Shown here one piece after another: positions 23,079 to 35,616 of a stretch of DNA of 64,000 nucleotides. The stretch's first letter is position 1; every line of letters begins with the position of its first letter. The notes below the pieces were generated by a model that saw nothing but the letters and a program-made list of their open reading frames with translations, searched no databases and had not been told where the DNA came from. The translations under genes were made by a program, and so were the position numbers. Source of the DNA: Rutidosis leptorrhynchoides (Eukaryota; Streptophyta; Magnoliopsida; Asterales; Asteraceae). Where the stretch lies: NCBI RefSeq assembly GCF_046630445.1, contig NC_092340.1, positions 24,688,001 through 24,752,000 of the forward strand. Direction: 5' to 3'.

Positions 23079-23767
23079 CACTTCTATTGCAAGAATGGAA
23101 AGGCTTATCTCTTCAGTAAGGTGTAAGTTTTCCTTCATTCATACCAATAAATAAATAGATTACAATAAACTGAATCAGTAAGCAAAAAGCGGTAGCTGAA
23201 GGGGTAAATGATCAGAATATTGTAAATAAAAATTGGTTATACTGTGCTTTACAGTGTTCCCTTAGATCATTTCCCATAAAACCGTTTTTACTGAGATAAT
23301 TTTTAAGGTTATGATGTGTTTTCATATGTTTATTAGTTTCCTTGCATGTTTTACAGTGTAAATGTGACCGTTGGAGTCAAGGAAGATCGAATGCTGCTGA
23401 CGGGGATACACACAGTTGCTGACATCATGTGCGGAAAATGTGGAACAATTGTTGGATGGACTTATGTAAGATAAGTTGTATAAAATTTAAGATTAATAAT
23501 CTGTACACAATTACACATAACACACTTCCTTTGTGTATCACTGATCCATGACTTTCAGGTAACTGTACCTAATGCGACACAAAAATATAAGGAAGGGAAA
23601 TCAATCCTTGAACGGTCAGTACCTAAATATTACTACTTTTTGTTAACGAAAAATTTGAAACTGAATGAATTGAGTTATGCAGGTTTAAGCTTTTTGGTCC
23701 CGATGGAAGCAATGATTCGGGTAGTGATGAAACACATATTGGTGAAAATGATCAGGATAATGTTTAA
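23079..23767 (+). CDS. Yippee-like zinc-binding protein, 3' exons only
   Basis: Four exons are predicted: 23079-23122, 23357-23465, 23559-23614 and 23683-23767 (stop TAA). All introns are GT-AG and the frame is kept across each joint. The 97 encoded residues follow the yippee family order: [12 protein letters not shown], then a [15 protein letters not shown]-type strand, HTVADI with the second zinc pair CGKC, then [14 protein letters not shown] and an acidic tail. The N-terminal exons with the first CXXC pair and the start codon are missing; they would lie left of the window, beyond El2 and El1. Yippee proteins are small conserved eukaryotic zinc-binding proteins of poorly defined function. 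All visible exons look intact, so the gene may still be expressed if the long intron is spliced. Confidence 0.85.
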
Positions 23768-24534
23768 AGTACAAAATCAGCCCACATCTTTTGTCCATTG
23801 TTAAAAGTTCATAAGACAGAGTCATCTTATATATGTGCTCTGAATGTGTCAAATTAAATAGGATTGTTGTATGTGTGCTAAAGCTACATGCCTACATGTA
23901 ACTACTTATTTTATGGTATTTGAGTACTATTTATCTCTCAAAATATGAACAAAAAAAAAACTTTAATATTGTGTTGTTTTATAGGGAAAATGGTATGCTA
24001 TCTAATTATCTGTTTTGAAAATGTTGTTTTTAAGTTTTTTATACTTACTACCAACTGTTATAACTGGATACAAAGAGTATGTTGATAGTCATAAGTTTCT
24101 TGATGATTTAACCATCATTTTATAACTTACAAATCAAACAAATGAAAACATAACTACTTTTATATCTACTTTATTTGTGTAATATTATAGGACAATGATA
24201 AGTTTTCCGATTCTTTGTTATTAACATTTTGTAAAACAATTTAAAAGTAGATGTATTTAGGAGCTTTATAGATGAAACTAGTTATTCATCTTGATTTTTG
24301 GATTACTAGAATATCATTCAAATTTTCGGATTAGTTCGGGTCAAATTAGCCCCATTTGGATAATGGGGTAATTAAACAGCAGTTGTAAAAAAATGGATTG
24401 TTGTTATTATATGTAAGAAGGATATAGTTGACATCATTGTTAATCCGTTAGACTGCGTATATTTGAGAAAAAAAATCGCATAGGAGAACCTAATAAAAAG
24501 AAAGAAAGATATAGTTGACATTATGGGTGCGTTT
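23768..24534 (+). other. 3' flank of the yippee-like gene
   Basis: This probably includes the 3' UTR (no long ORF, AT-rich). Near 24415 and 24508 the phrase GATATAGTTGACAT occurs twice, the second copy directly next to the MITE. No further gene was seen. Confidence 0.5.
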
Positions 24535-24934
24535 GATAAAAGTGAATGACTCATCGCTGAATGGTTCAGAATCTGAATGATTCAAAACCTCTGAATAAAA
24601 TTTGTTCTGAATGGAAATAAGGTGTTTGATAATCATTTTGAATGAACGATATTAATTGACTAAAATTACCTTAATAACGTGTTACATGAAAAAAAAAATT
24701 CAATATTAATGTTGGTTAAGTGTTTTAGCTATGATTTGAGATGAATATCACTAAAAATTTATGTTTTTAATTGTTAAGACTTAAGAGAGTGTTTTAGCTC
24801 TAAATGGTTCAACACTGAATTCTGAACCATTCAGCATCATATGTCATTCAGAGGTCAGAAACAAATGCACTGAATGCTGAATAGTTCAACATTCAGAGCT
24901 GAATCATTCAATTAAGAGGCAAACAAACGCACCC
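24535..24934. mobile_element. MITE, PIF/Harbinger (Tourist)-like, 400 bp
   Basis: Terminal inverted repeats GGGTGCGTTTG / CAAACGCACCC are flanked on both sides by TAT, a 3-bp target duplication. The interior repeats CTGAATGNTTCA-like words in both orientations near both ends, so the subterminal parts can fold back. It has no coding capacity. The superfamily call rests on the TIR type and 3-bp TSD; TAT is not the usual TTA/TAA. Confidence 0.7.
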
Positions 24935-25116
24935 TATGACACGTTTTCATTCTAGAGGTTTAATTGAGATTGGATGTAATCAAACTAGTAAAATTAAGTG
25001 GGTAAAATTTTTGATAATTAAATACTTTATTAGGGATGCAAGAGTAAATCAGATCTATATTTGTACAAAGTGTATCATAAGTTGTGCTAAACAGAAAATC
25101 CAAGCAACTGAGACCA

Positions 25117-25270
25117 GGGTTGGTTCAACGTAGTCATACATTATAGTGCAACAACACAGGATCTTTCAAAAAAGTAGCCAATCTTGTTCCAAAGGGTTGG
25201 TTCAATGTAGTCACACATTCTAGTGCAACAACACAAGATCTTCAAAAAAAGTAGCCAATCTTGTTCCAAT
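25117..25270. repeat. 77-bp tandem duplication
   Basis: Two adjacent copies (25117-25193 and 25194-25270) start GGGTTGGTTCAAYGTAGTCA and differ at a handful of positions. There is no coding content. The surrounding 24935-25630 is otherwise unassigned AT-rich sequence. Confidence 0.85.
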
Positions 25271-25632
25271 GGATTGCCAATCCTATGCTACCATTGAAAA
25301 TGCATTGCCAGTCACTTGCCAGTTTCTTTTTGCCAACCAATTTGTCTATCTTCAGCATTTTGAATCACACAGTGTATGCTTGGTTTACTTGTATATAGCA
25401 TTAGTATTTGTAAGTTGATTCTATTAATTAATTTAGTGTGTATGTCATGGTTGAAAATAAAATATGACAGGTTAGTGGTGAAAAAAAAAGATGATGTGGT
25501 GCTGATGTGACAATGTGTTAATATGATAAAGTGTGTTATGATCCGGAATGCTCTAAGATAAACCAAAAGCACATAATTGCAGTGGAACCAGCCAATTGAG
25601 TAAATCACTATCTCAGAAAAGTTAGCACATTT

Positions 25633-25985
25633 GCGTCGAATGCAGGTTGCAAGGTAGGGGAATTGCTTACCAAATATTTGGGTCTTACGATCGGGGATAA
25701 TGAATTATATCTCGCATTGGAACGAAGTTGTTAAGCTTAAAAAAAGGTCGGCTTCGTGAAAGGTGTCCCTCCTTTTAAGTGGTCCTCGTCTCACATTGAT
25801 TAAGTCGATTATGAGATCGTTGGGGATATATTACTTCTCACTTTTTAAATGCCCGATGAGTGTTATCAAAGAATTAGAATCTATTCGGTCCAAATTTTTT
25901 TGGGGGTGGTACTATTGTTGAAAAAAATGAGTTGGATCAAGTAGAATAATGTCCTCGCGTCATACGATAAGAGGGTGGTCTCAAT
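25633..25985 (+). pseudogene. LINE (L1-type) reverse transcriptase C-terminal fragment
   Basis: Translation gives the typical plant LINE order: an AGCKVGELLTKYLGL-like motif, then SGPRLTLIKSIMRSLGIYYFSLFKCP, then ELESIRSKFFWG, and finally a KKMSWIKWNNVLASYDK-like part. These follow the reverse transcriptase catalytic region in non-LTR elements. A stop replaces a probable Trp near 25757, and a stop and shifts appear later, so it is dead. The catalytic part is absent. It may belong to the same LINE as 58559-59360, now separated by the copia element, but the sequence in between is not clearly LINE. Confidence 0.75.
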
Positions 25986-26159
25986 ACCAACTCACATGCA
26001 ACTTGTAGTCATAAACCCAAACCCTAAAGTCAAAACCTCACTCCAAACACCAACTCACATTTTTCTAACCCAGTACATATTTGGAATATGTACCATTGTA
26101 ATGTTCTACTATATATGAATAGTATTAAAAAGCGTTTTTGTCAGCTTCGATAACCCTTA

Positions 26160-26447
26160 TTGGGTTTTAATTTAACATACCACCATTACAGTTTTGTAGA
26201 AATGGGTGCCGCTCTTTACCTTATTAATATGATATCCGATATAGGAATCGATATTTGGAAACTTGAAAGTTTGGAGTGGACAAAGTGGATTACGCTAGAG
26301 GAAGTTCACATCTCAATCATTTCCACCTTTTGGTATCACTGTGATTTCCGTCTCCCTATTGTGATTTGTGGTATAACATATGAGAGCAGACGATATGTAA
26401 CTATAAGCATACACGGGGAAACAAAGTCCGACTTTTTACAATGTTAA
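26160..26447 (+). pseudogene. Unidentified ORF fragment, possibly F-box-type C-terminus
   Basis: A 95-codon frame ends TGA... no: it ends TAA at 26445-26447, and its composition looks protein-like (GAALYLINMISDIGIDIWKL). A hydrophobic start followed by W-K-L and W-T-K recalls the C-terminal domain of plant F-box proteins, but I cannot confirm this. It lies 60 bp before the copia LTR and lacks an N-terminal domain. Confidence 0.3.
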
Positions 26448-26506
26448 TAAACGCCCTTGTATCTTAGGTTTTCGTGTAATTATATATCGGTTGCTCCCGT
26501 ATGTTA

Positions 26507-27137
26507 TGTTGGAAGCTTCGACGAGCCCAACACACCCACTATAGAGGACCTAAGTTATACTCACTCACTAGACCAACACTTTGACGTTGGTTAGCCTTTA
26601 ATTTTATAAATCCTTAGTGCACAATAATATTTAGGCGACAGTGTCGACCATATATCATTCAGGCGGTATAACCGACCATATATCACTTAGGCGGCAGAGC
26701 CGACCATATAATAAAAATAACACAAGTGCACTAAGAACTTAAACACAAACTAAGGCTTAACCGGAAAACTTAACAAAGAACACTTTTATAAATACAAAAT
26801 ACAATTACAATATTACTTACTTACAAGCTTTTCTTCACTACTCACACTCTTCTCACTTCTTACTTCTTCTCTACTTCTCAACTCGCTCTTTTCACAACTT
26901 AATTACAAATGAAATCATCACCCATATTTATACTACTCCATGAAAACTTCTACACACTAGATTTTTTTATGGATAAATATCTAGATATTTTTACCACATA
27001 AAAATATCTAGATTTTTACATTTTAACATCTAGATTTTTCCTCATTAATATCTAGATATTTCTTTTACATTTTAATATCTAGATATTTACATACATTACT
27101 AATTCCATGTTATCTAAATTTGCATTGCATTTTAACA
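26507..27137 (-). repeat. Copia 3' LTR (left copy)
   Basis: It runs from TGTTGGAAGC to CATTTTAACA on the + strand. I count about 11 substitutions and no indels against 57923-58553, nearly all transitions. By the usual LTR clock this means an insertion well under a few million years old (inference). Confidence 0.92.
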
Positions 27138-27146
27138 CTCGCCCTC
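27138..27146 (-). other. Copia polypurine tract
   Basis: On the minus strand GAGGGCGAG directly precedes the 3' LTR. The pol stop codon TGA overlaps its first bases, so coding sequence runs right up to the priming site. Confidence 0.65.
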
Positions 27147-30100
27147 AATGCAAATTTTCTTCCAACGATGACTTGCAGACCATTCCAAGTGCTTCTCTGA
27201 ATTTTGTAAACTTTGGTTTACTTAGGCTCTTGGTGAATATATCTGCAACTTGTTCATCTGTCTTTGTTGGCACCATCTTGATATCCTTTTCAAGGACCTT
27301 CTCGCGAACATAGTGATAATGTACTTCTATATGTTTTGTTTTTGCTTGAAAGACTGGATTCTCTGCTAGATGTATAGCTGATAGGTTATTGCAGAAAAGC
27401 TCTATTTGATAGTCTGTTAATTGATGAAGATCTTCCATTAGTTGTTTCAACCATGTAATTTCTTGTGTTGCTGATGCTGCCGATCGATATTCTGCTTCAG
27501 TGCTTGACAAGGATACTGTTGGTTGTCTCTTGCTACACCATGATATTACTCCTGATCCAAAACTAAACATGTATCCCGTTGTTGACCGTCGTGTGTCATA
27601 GTCTCCAGCATAATCAGCGTCACAATATCAAGTCACCCGACATTCTTTTGTTCTCTTATATAAAATACCAAAGTTAATAGTGCCTTTAACATACCTTAAG
27701 ATGCGTCGTACAACATCAAGATGAGGCTTCTTCGGATTGCTCATGTATCGACTAACCACTCCAACTGCATAAGATATGTTTGGCCGGCTTAGTGTGAGAT
27801 AAATAAGACTTTCGACCATCTTTTGATACATGGTAACATCTTGAAGACTTTTTCCTTCATCTGCTCGTAGTTTTGTATTCGGATCCATCGGAGTTGAGAT
27901 ATGTTTGCAATTAAGCATTCCGTACTTCTGTAAAATATCTCGCGCATATTTTTGTTGTCCAAGAAATAATCCTTCTCTTTTTCGCTCTATTTCGAGTCCA
28001 AGAAAATGTTTGAGTTCTCCAAGCTCCTTCATATGAAATCTGATAGAAAGATGCTCCCTTGTTCTTTGGATCTCCTCATAATGATCTCCAGTGATGATTA
28101 AATCATCCACATATACTAGCACTATGGCTAGTTTTCCTTGATCATGTTTCACAAATAAACTAGAGTCTGAAGGAGCAACTGTAAAACCGCTTTGAACCAA
28201 GAACTCACCAATCTTCCCGTACCAAGCTCTTAGAGCCTGCTTCAAGCCATATAGTGCCTTCTTTAATTTGTAGACATGCTCAGGATAGATCTTGTTCTCA
28301 AAGCCTCTTGGTTGCTCCATATAAATGCTTTTGTCAATTTCTCCATGTAAGAAAGCATTCTTGACATCCATCTGCCACAGCTTCCAAGATTTGCTAGCGG
28401 CTAAAGCTAGTAGAGCTCGAATTGTTGTGATCTTCGCCACTGGACTAAACGTTTCTTCATAATCCAGCCCATATTGTTGAGAAAAACCTCTAGCAACAAG
28501 TCGAGCTTTATACCTTTCAATGGAGCCATCTGATCAAGTCTTCACCTTGTAAACCCATTTACAAGATATTGATTTTACATCTTTTGGCTTTGGAACTAAA
28601 CTCCATGTCTGGTTTTCTGTTAGTGCATTAATTTCTTCTTCCATCACTTTCTGCCATTCTCGACTTTGCGCTGCTTCTTCGTAAGTAGAAGGCTCAATAG
28701 GTATTGATTCATCCACATGAGCAGCATTGGCATACCTTGGATTAGGTTGTCTCGGCCTTGCTGACCTCCTTAATTCTTGTGCATGCTCCTCGACTTCCTT
28801 TTGGATTGGACGAATCTCCTCGGATATAGATTGATGTACACCAGTTTTCCATGGACTCTTTTCCTTAGAGTACGACCCTTCTCCTTCTTTTATTGGATCC
28901 AATACGTGCTCTTTAGGCTCTTCTTTTTCTTCTGGACCTTCTTCTAATCCATGAGATTTTGGAAGCTCTATCTTTTGAGGTGATCACCATGAAGACGCTT
29001 CATCAAATACCACATTTCTTGAAGTATGGCACTTTCCGGTATTTGTATCACAACATCTCCATCCTTTTCTTGATTCATCATAACCGACAAAAATGCACCG
29101 AATTTCCTTCTTCTCAAATTTGATACGTAGATGATCTGGCACGAAGATGTAGCATACACATCCAAAAACTTTGAGATGGTTGACAGTTGGCTTGATCTTC
29201 CATAATCTTTCATATGGTGAAATATATCCCAACTTTGTTTGTGGGAGTTTGTTAATCACGTACGATGCCGTCCTCATACATTCAGCCCAAAATCTGCCTG
29301 GTACATTCTTACCATGAAGCATACTCCGATAAGTTTCGGTAAGGTGACGATTCTTGCGTTCTGCCACTCCATTCTGCTGTGGAGTATTGGGGCAAGTTAA
29401 TTGCCTTATGATCTTGTGCTTCTCAAGATACATATTGAACTCAGTCGATAAATATTCTCTTCCATTATCTATGCGTAAGCACCGGATCTTAGTATTGAGC
29501 TCACTTTCTACCTTGTTTTTGAACTCTTTAAACTTCAGAAAAGTCTCCGACTTCTCCTTCATGAAGTAAACCCACACATATCTTGAGAAGTCATCAATGA
29601 ATGTCACCATATATTTCATACCTCCAAGTGATGTTTGTTTCACTGGGCTGAAGACATCTGAGTGTATGAGCTCTAGTGGTGTCTTAGACTAATGCGCTGA
29701 CTCCTTGAATGGCAATTGGTGAGCTTTGCCAAATTGACATCCAGCACATATTGTATCTGTTCGGATATCAATTTGAGGAAGCTCATTTACTATGCGTTTC
29801 ACCATCATCTCCTTTAACTTATTGTAGCCCACATGCCCAAGACGATCATGCCACAGATCAGCCGTCTCATTCTTTCGAGTCTTATCCACGTAAGCTGTTT
29901 CAGCAGATAATACATAGACCGACTCTATTCTTCTTCCTTGCATAATTGGATTGCCAACCACCTTCACTCTCTTGAATACGGACACATCTTCTGGTCCAAA
30001 GAGCACATAATTCCCTTCTGCTGTCAATTGTGGTACTGATAGTAAATTCTTCTTTAGGCCAGGGACAACATACACCTTCTCGAGTTGGAGCTTATGAGAG

Positions 30101-30918
30101 TCGCCTTCATTTAGAATTATTGTCTTTCCAATGTGAGAAATAGACAACCTTGAATTGTCGGCTGTCAACACGACTCTCTTTCCTTTGTAATCCTTCATTT
30201 CTTGCAGCTTCGTCCCATCATTGGTCATATGATTTGAGCACCCAGAATCGATGATCCAATCATCTTTGTAATTTATTTTTGACTTTAAAGTTGTAAGAGC
30301 TTGATCATCTATGTCAGCTTCAACAGAGAGTCCAGCTTCTGCATCCCATGTTTTTTCATTAATGGTTGCTTCGAATGTGACCTCTTTCTTCTCATCTCTT
30401 GCGGCGGCCACATTTCCTTCGAAAGTTCGCCTTCTGGGGAATCTACAATCTCGAGCAAAATGACCCTTCTTGCCACAATTGAAGCATTCACCATTCTTTG
30501 TCTTATCATTTTCCCCGTATTGTTGGCGATGATCTCTTCTTCCTTGTTGAGCTCCCCCTGAAGCGTTGCCTTTTGATTTTGAGTGACCCTTCCACCCATA
30601 TGTCTTACTTTCTTTCATCGCCTCTTGTCTTCAAGATGTTGCTTTCTTCTTATTGGTGAAGAGTGCATCTTCTCCGTCTTTTATGGTTACTTCATTCATC
30701 TGCTTGGCAAATGCCTCTTGATTAGCCAATAAATTCTCCAGCTCTATTAATGATGGTTGAGTAGGCCATCCTCTCACAGCGGCTATAAATCCATTATACT
30801 CAGATCTTAAGCCGTGGATGATAATTCTCTTCATCCTTGCATCACTCACTTTCTCTTCAGGAGCAAGCTGAGATATCTCACGGCAAATAGATTTCAACTT
30901 GGTGAAATACTGAGAAAT
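27145..30918 (-). pseudogene. Copia gag-pol, 3' part, with five in-frame stops
   Basis: Reading right to left, one frame carries the end of gag with a CCHC knuckle (CFNCGKKGHFARDC, about 30446-30487), a protease with IIDSGCSNHM (about 30240-30267), GAG-pre-integrase (LWHDRLGHVG), the integrase core ([23 protein letters not shown]), reverse transcriptase (MDVKNAFLHG; YVDDLIITGD) and RNase H ([11 protein letters not shown]). The stops lie at 30631, 29689, 28984, 28534 and 27628: four TGA and one TAG. All segments stay in the same frame, so no frameshift has occurred. Each stop is one C-to-T or G-to-A change from an Arg, Trp or Gln codon. It is non-functional as it stands. Confidence 0.93.
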
Positions 30919-31085
30919 TGAAACGACCCGTCCTAATCCACCTGGACGAAGTCTTTAACAATTGGTCCCATTGCGAGGTACTGACCTAAAGATGCCATGA
31001 ATGACTTCAAGTAATATCTTTTAAACGAGCAAATGCACAGCGAAAGACTTAATTCGTACCTGAGAATAAACATGCTTAAAAGTGT

Positions 31086-31099
31086 CAACCAAAAGGTTG
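31086..31099 (-). other. Conserved small hairpin in LTR A
   Basis: CAACC-AAAA-GGTTG on the + strand. The same position in LTR B (38684-38697) has the same sequence, and in LTR C (49596-49609) CAACA-AAAA-TGTTG. One pair thus changes on both sides and pairing is kept. Confidence 0.6.
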
Positions 31100-31924
31100 G
31101 TGAGTTCATAGGTTTATCATAACAATCATTTCAATATATTAATAGACCACAAGATTTTCGTTTATAAATATATGTACACTCGCAAGTGCATAAAAGTATT
31201 CTATAAGTTGTAGGCACCCGGTAACAAGCCTTAACGTTCATGTTTTACCCTCTGAAGTACACCGGATCAGGTGTGTTTAAAATAACCTCGAAGTACTAAA
31301 GTATCCCATAGTCAGGATGGGGTTTGTCAGGCCCAATAGATCTATCTTTAGGATTCACGCCTACCGTACATAGACAAGTAGTTTAATGTTACCAAGCTAA
31401 GGGTATATTTCTGGTTTAAACCCACATAGAATTAGTTTTAGTACTTGTGCCTATTTCGTAAAACATTTATAAAACAGCGCATGTATTCTCAGCCCAAAAA
31501 TATATATAAAAAGGGAGCAAATGAAACTCACCATACTGTATTTTGTAGTAAAAATACATATGACGAAACTGAACAATGCAGGGTTGACCTCGGATTCACG
31601 ATCCTATATCATTTATATATATATATATTAACACATATAGTTGTATTCGAACGAATTTATTATATCTAAAATTATATATTATATATATTTAATTTGTATG
31701 TATCTTTAAAAATGACTAATGTTTACATAATTATATTAATATTTATATATGATTAACATTATATTAAAAAAATATGTTTATAATATGTAATGTTATTATA
31801 AGTATAATTTTATATACATAATATTTATTTGTTGTAAAAATAATAATAATGATAATACTAGTAATAAAAATAATGATAATAATAATAATGATAATAATTT
31901 GTAAAAATAATAATACTTATGTTC

Positions 31925-31925
<1 letters not shown>

Positions 31926-32010
<85 letters not shown>
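31926..32010. repeat. (AAT)n microsatellite in LTR A
   Basis: About 28 units. The other LTR copy carries a longer version at about 54580-54692. The tract lies where the tail of the minus-strand SINE-like module would be. Confidence 0.95.
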
Positions 32011-32015
<5 letters not shown>

Positions 32016-32060
32016 TAATAATAATAATATTAATGAAAATACTACCTCAATAGAAGTAGT

Positions 32061-32160
32061 TCTTAAAAAAAATGCCCAAGTCCGGGTTTGAATTCGCGAC
32101 GTCCCGCTAACCCGAAATCAATCATAATCATTACGCCATCTGTGCTTTTCTGAAATAATC
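32061..32160 (-). repeat. tRNA-derived SINE-like module inside LTR A
   Basis: On the minus strand a possible A box (ATGGCGTAATG, 32129-32139) and B box (GAATTCAAACCC, 32084-32095) are followed by a T run and, further on, the (ATT)n tract. The copy in the right LTR is 54741-54840. LTR B has a related module with a better B box. Origin as a captured SINE is inference. Confidence 0.5.
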
Positions 32161-33890
32161 ACCATCTTACTTTCTTTTAAATCCTTTTATGTCACTTCTT
32201 CTTCTTCCTATAGTTTAACCAATTTCTCCATAATCATAACATCATCATGATTATCAAGTCGTCCCATATTAATGATTTCGATCATTAAACTCGGCTTCAT
32301 TATTCTTACTCTATCATCTATCTCATCTTCGATTCATATCATCTCGATCCCCACATCAATATCAACTCGCCAATATCTAGAATCATTATTGATATCAACT
32401 AAACCAAATCATCTAATCATCCTTACTTAGCACCATCGTCATCATGGATTAACACGAAATCATAAAGATCATCATTCGTTATTATTTTCATTTTCTTATC
32501 ATCATCACACATCCATCATCATTATTTATTATACTCGTCTTCATAATCATTATCTATTACAACTCTACCGAGTCATCATCATTTATCATCACTTAATCAT
32601 AATCCTAATCTCGTCTTAATCATAATCCTAATCTCATCATCCTACCTCATCTATACCATTATAATATTTCTTACTTATTAACATCTATCTTTAGAGTCTC
32701 ATTATCATCAACTCTATTCGTCATCGTTTAAACCGAATCATTCGATCATTTGTATTATCCTTATTAATTATCATCTACTTAAAAGTGTATGTTTGTGTAG
32801 TTGCCGAATAGAAACCCATGTAATAGAATCGATAGATTTCAATCTGGTGGCCCAACTTGGATCAAGATTAAAGTAGTCTCTCGATTAAACAAGGCAGTCC
32901 ACAACTCCTTTTAAAACATGAATGGTCCACTTATACGTGGCTGTTTGGATTTCTTTCGGTATATAAAAAAAATAATACGGACAAGGCAAGTTGCAGACAT
33001 ATGTAACTGCCCACTTAAAAAAAATATATCCTACTCGTGTCCTTATTATAATCAAATCGACAGATTACCAGCACATAGTATAAGGTTTGTGAATTAAATA
33101 CTTCAAGTGGGTATGTGTGGGATTCGTTTGAAGATATACACGACAAACACACCATGTTCTACTTTACAGCTCACTATCATCATTTAATATCATTGTTTCT
33201 CATCACTTTTACTTTACCATCAACTTTGCATTATCACATACGTTATTAGTTATGCTCGAGATAAAATATAGACATAGCAGCGGTGTGCTGCAAAACAGAA
33301 ACAATTACAAGGTTCGATGGTGGTTTGCGGTTGGAACAGTGGAGGTGGTGGAGTTATGGTGATTCCAAGTGGTGGTGGTTTTAAAAACAACACCATAATC
33401 GAAACACGTAAGTTACAGATGAGTTTATGGTTGGTTCATGGCTGTAAAATCAGGAAAAAGAAAACAGTATTGGTGATGGTTTGCAGTGATTGAAGAACCA
33501 GAAAACAGGAGTGTCGGGTGGCGATTAAATGGAGAAGAAAGGGTATTGGTTCTTCTTCTAGCAGTAACAGCAGGTGTGTGATCGGAATAGACAGAATGAT
33601 GATAGTTTTATGATAGAAATTGGGAGAGAGGAAGAAAGAAGGTGATGGCGTTTGATTATTGTTGAAGCACAAAGGTAATCGAGTAAGTGGTGGTGAAGGT
33701 GATTGTTTGAGTTGGGTTTAACCAAAAAAAATAGTAAGTATTAGTAGTTAGTTGATGGGTCTTGATGGGTTGTTTTCATTGCAGGTACATTAAAAAAAAA
33801 TGGTTGTTTGGGTGGTTAAAGAGGATCGTGGTAGTGGTGGTGATACTCGAGTCTCGTAAGGAAAACAAGGTGTTGGTTGAACTATCTATC

Positions 33891-33904
33891 CTCCTGCTTA
33901 TATA
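33891..33904 (-). promoter_or_regulatory. TATA-like box of LTR A
   Basis: TATATAAGCAGGAG on the minus strand about 810 bp inside the LTR, upstream of a less AT-rich transcribed-looking region. Confidence 0.45.
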
Positions 33905-35421
33905 TGTATAATATATGTATACAATGTTATATTTGTTAATGGAGACAAGGAAGAAAACAATTGATTTCCTTTAATAATTTCTATCACGGATCAAACAAGA
34001 AGTCAGGAATAATGAAAAGAAGAAAATGATTTGTAACAGATTTCGTACATTTTGTGATTTAAATTCAACATTGATTTTGTTTTTAATCGGTTGTCTTAGT
34101 ATTGATTCGATTTTATTATATTTCATACATGCATGAAACAAATTCTGAAAATGATGGAAACTGTTTTTAATTCGTACGTTCCCATTATTCAATTATTGTT
34201 AATAATTAATAATTACAATTATGTTAATAATAATCTAAATCTAAATACTATAATAATAATGATATTAATAATACTAATCTACACAATCATTTATAGTAAC
34301 TAAAATTGAAATCTTAATCCATCATATATATGTATTAGATCTATATGAACACTAAAGAAATGCCAACAGAGTATTACAATTGTTTACTTATTTAAGCTCG
34401 AAATCATTTATTTTCCATATACTATATGTATATGTAAATACATTTTTAATATCAGATTTTATTATATAACTAAATATAGATATATTTTCAAATAAATATA
34501 TTTACAATTAACATTCATGTATATATACATATATATGTATCTATTTACAAATAGTTGTTCGTGAATCGTCGAGGACAGTCGAAGGTCAATTGAATATATG
34601 AAACAATTCAAAAATTTTGAGACACAACCTATTAAACTTTGCTTATCGTGTTGAAATTACACTATCGTATCGAGAGTTTGGTTTAAAATTAGTCGAAATT
34701 TTTCGAGTCGTGACAGTACCTACCCGTTAAAGAAATTTCGTCCCCGAAATTTGAGTTAGGTCGTCATGGCTAACAATAAAATTGTTTTTATGACGAATAT
34801 GAATTGATAAATAGAGTTTTATCATTATTTATTAATATAGATAAAACAATTCGATCATGTGAAGCGTACGAGTGAAGCTATTATAAAAGAGTGAAAAGTT
34901 TCGTCTTAACTTTTGACGTAGTCATGGTGGATTTCCGGAATTCAAGGAATTTAAGGAAATTTTATAATCAGAAAGAAAATGTATTAGCATGAATTATTAG
35001 CAACTGTTGGAATTACGGAAGAACAGAAATATCAAGAAAATATTTCCGTGATATGCTTAGAGATTAAGTAGGATGAAAGAGTCGTGTAACATGGCACATG
35101 ATGAGGATAAGGTCTGTGAATCATTATCACGTTACATTAGAAACTCAGCATGACTTACTGTAATATAATCACGTTGGCCAAGCGTCATTATATTATACTA
35201 ACCCATGCATCAATTCCCACACTTCTCCACAATTCTTTCATAATTTATACTTAGATTTTACAGAAGTTTCCAATACAATGGAATACAGAAAGCACGAAGA
35301 GGTAGATAATTTCGAACAAGAATATTTATGAAAATATCCTCAGAAATATTGAAGATATTTATGATGATATTTTGGAATTTCTAATTTCAAAGGTTGATGA
35401 GGAAAAATTTTTCGCAAGATT

Positions 35422-35616
35422 TTAACATGACTTCGGAGCAAGATATTCTCTAAAGATTTCAGCGGATCCAGAATTACCTGGATTCTTTGAATATAGGGTT
35501 TGATCCTTGATTTTGTCCTTGGTTTCCTTCAGGGTTTGCTCAATCCGTTTTTCAGTACTAAATTTTCTATCGAGCGTTCCCAACACTCCACTCTTTATCC
35601 TCAAACTATTGGCCAC
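35422..35616 (-). CDS. Small ORF conserved between LARD elements A and B (hypothetical)
   Basis: 64 codons in element orientation. The element B counterpart (43986-44168, 60 codons) has the same end and shares GTLDRK, LYS/RNP and EIFREYL. No indel separates the two across about 200 bp although they differ at many bases. I recognise no family. It may be a remnant of pol or gag, or merely conserved DNA; expression is unknown. Confidence 0.25.
   Translation of the reverse strand: MANSLRIKSGVLGTLDRKFSTEKRIEQTLKETKDKIKDQTLYSKNPGNSGSAEIFREYLAPKSC

Larger units (their letters stand above)
30919..34715 (-). repeat. Element A 3' LTR (left copy), 3797 bp
   Basis: It is intact and matches 38073-38451 plus 53956-57372. 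It contains a hairpin at 31086-31099, an (AAT)n tract, a tRNA-like SINE module at 32061-32160 and a minus-strand TATA-like box at 33891-33904. That box would give a U3 of about 0.85 kb and an unusually long R-U5 of about 2.9 kb. Short ORFs in it are not convincing genes. Confidence 0.88.

Noticed and set aside
33436-33672. 78-codon minus ORF in LTR A, also present at 56093-56329
   Set aside because: The two copies are the two LTRs of one element, so the agreement is not independent conservation; composition is low-complexity.
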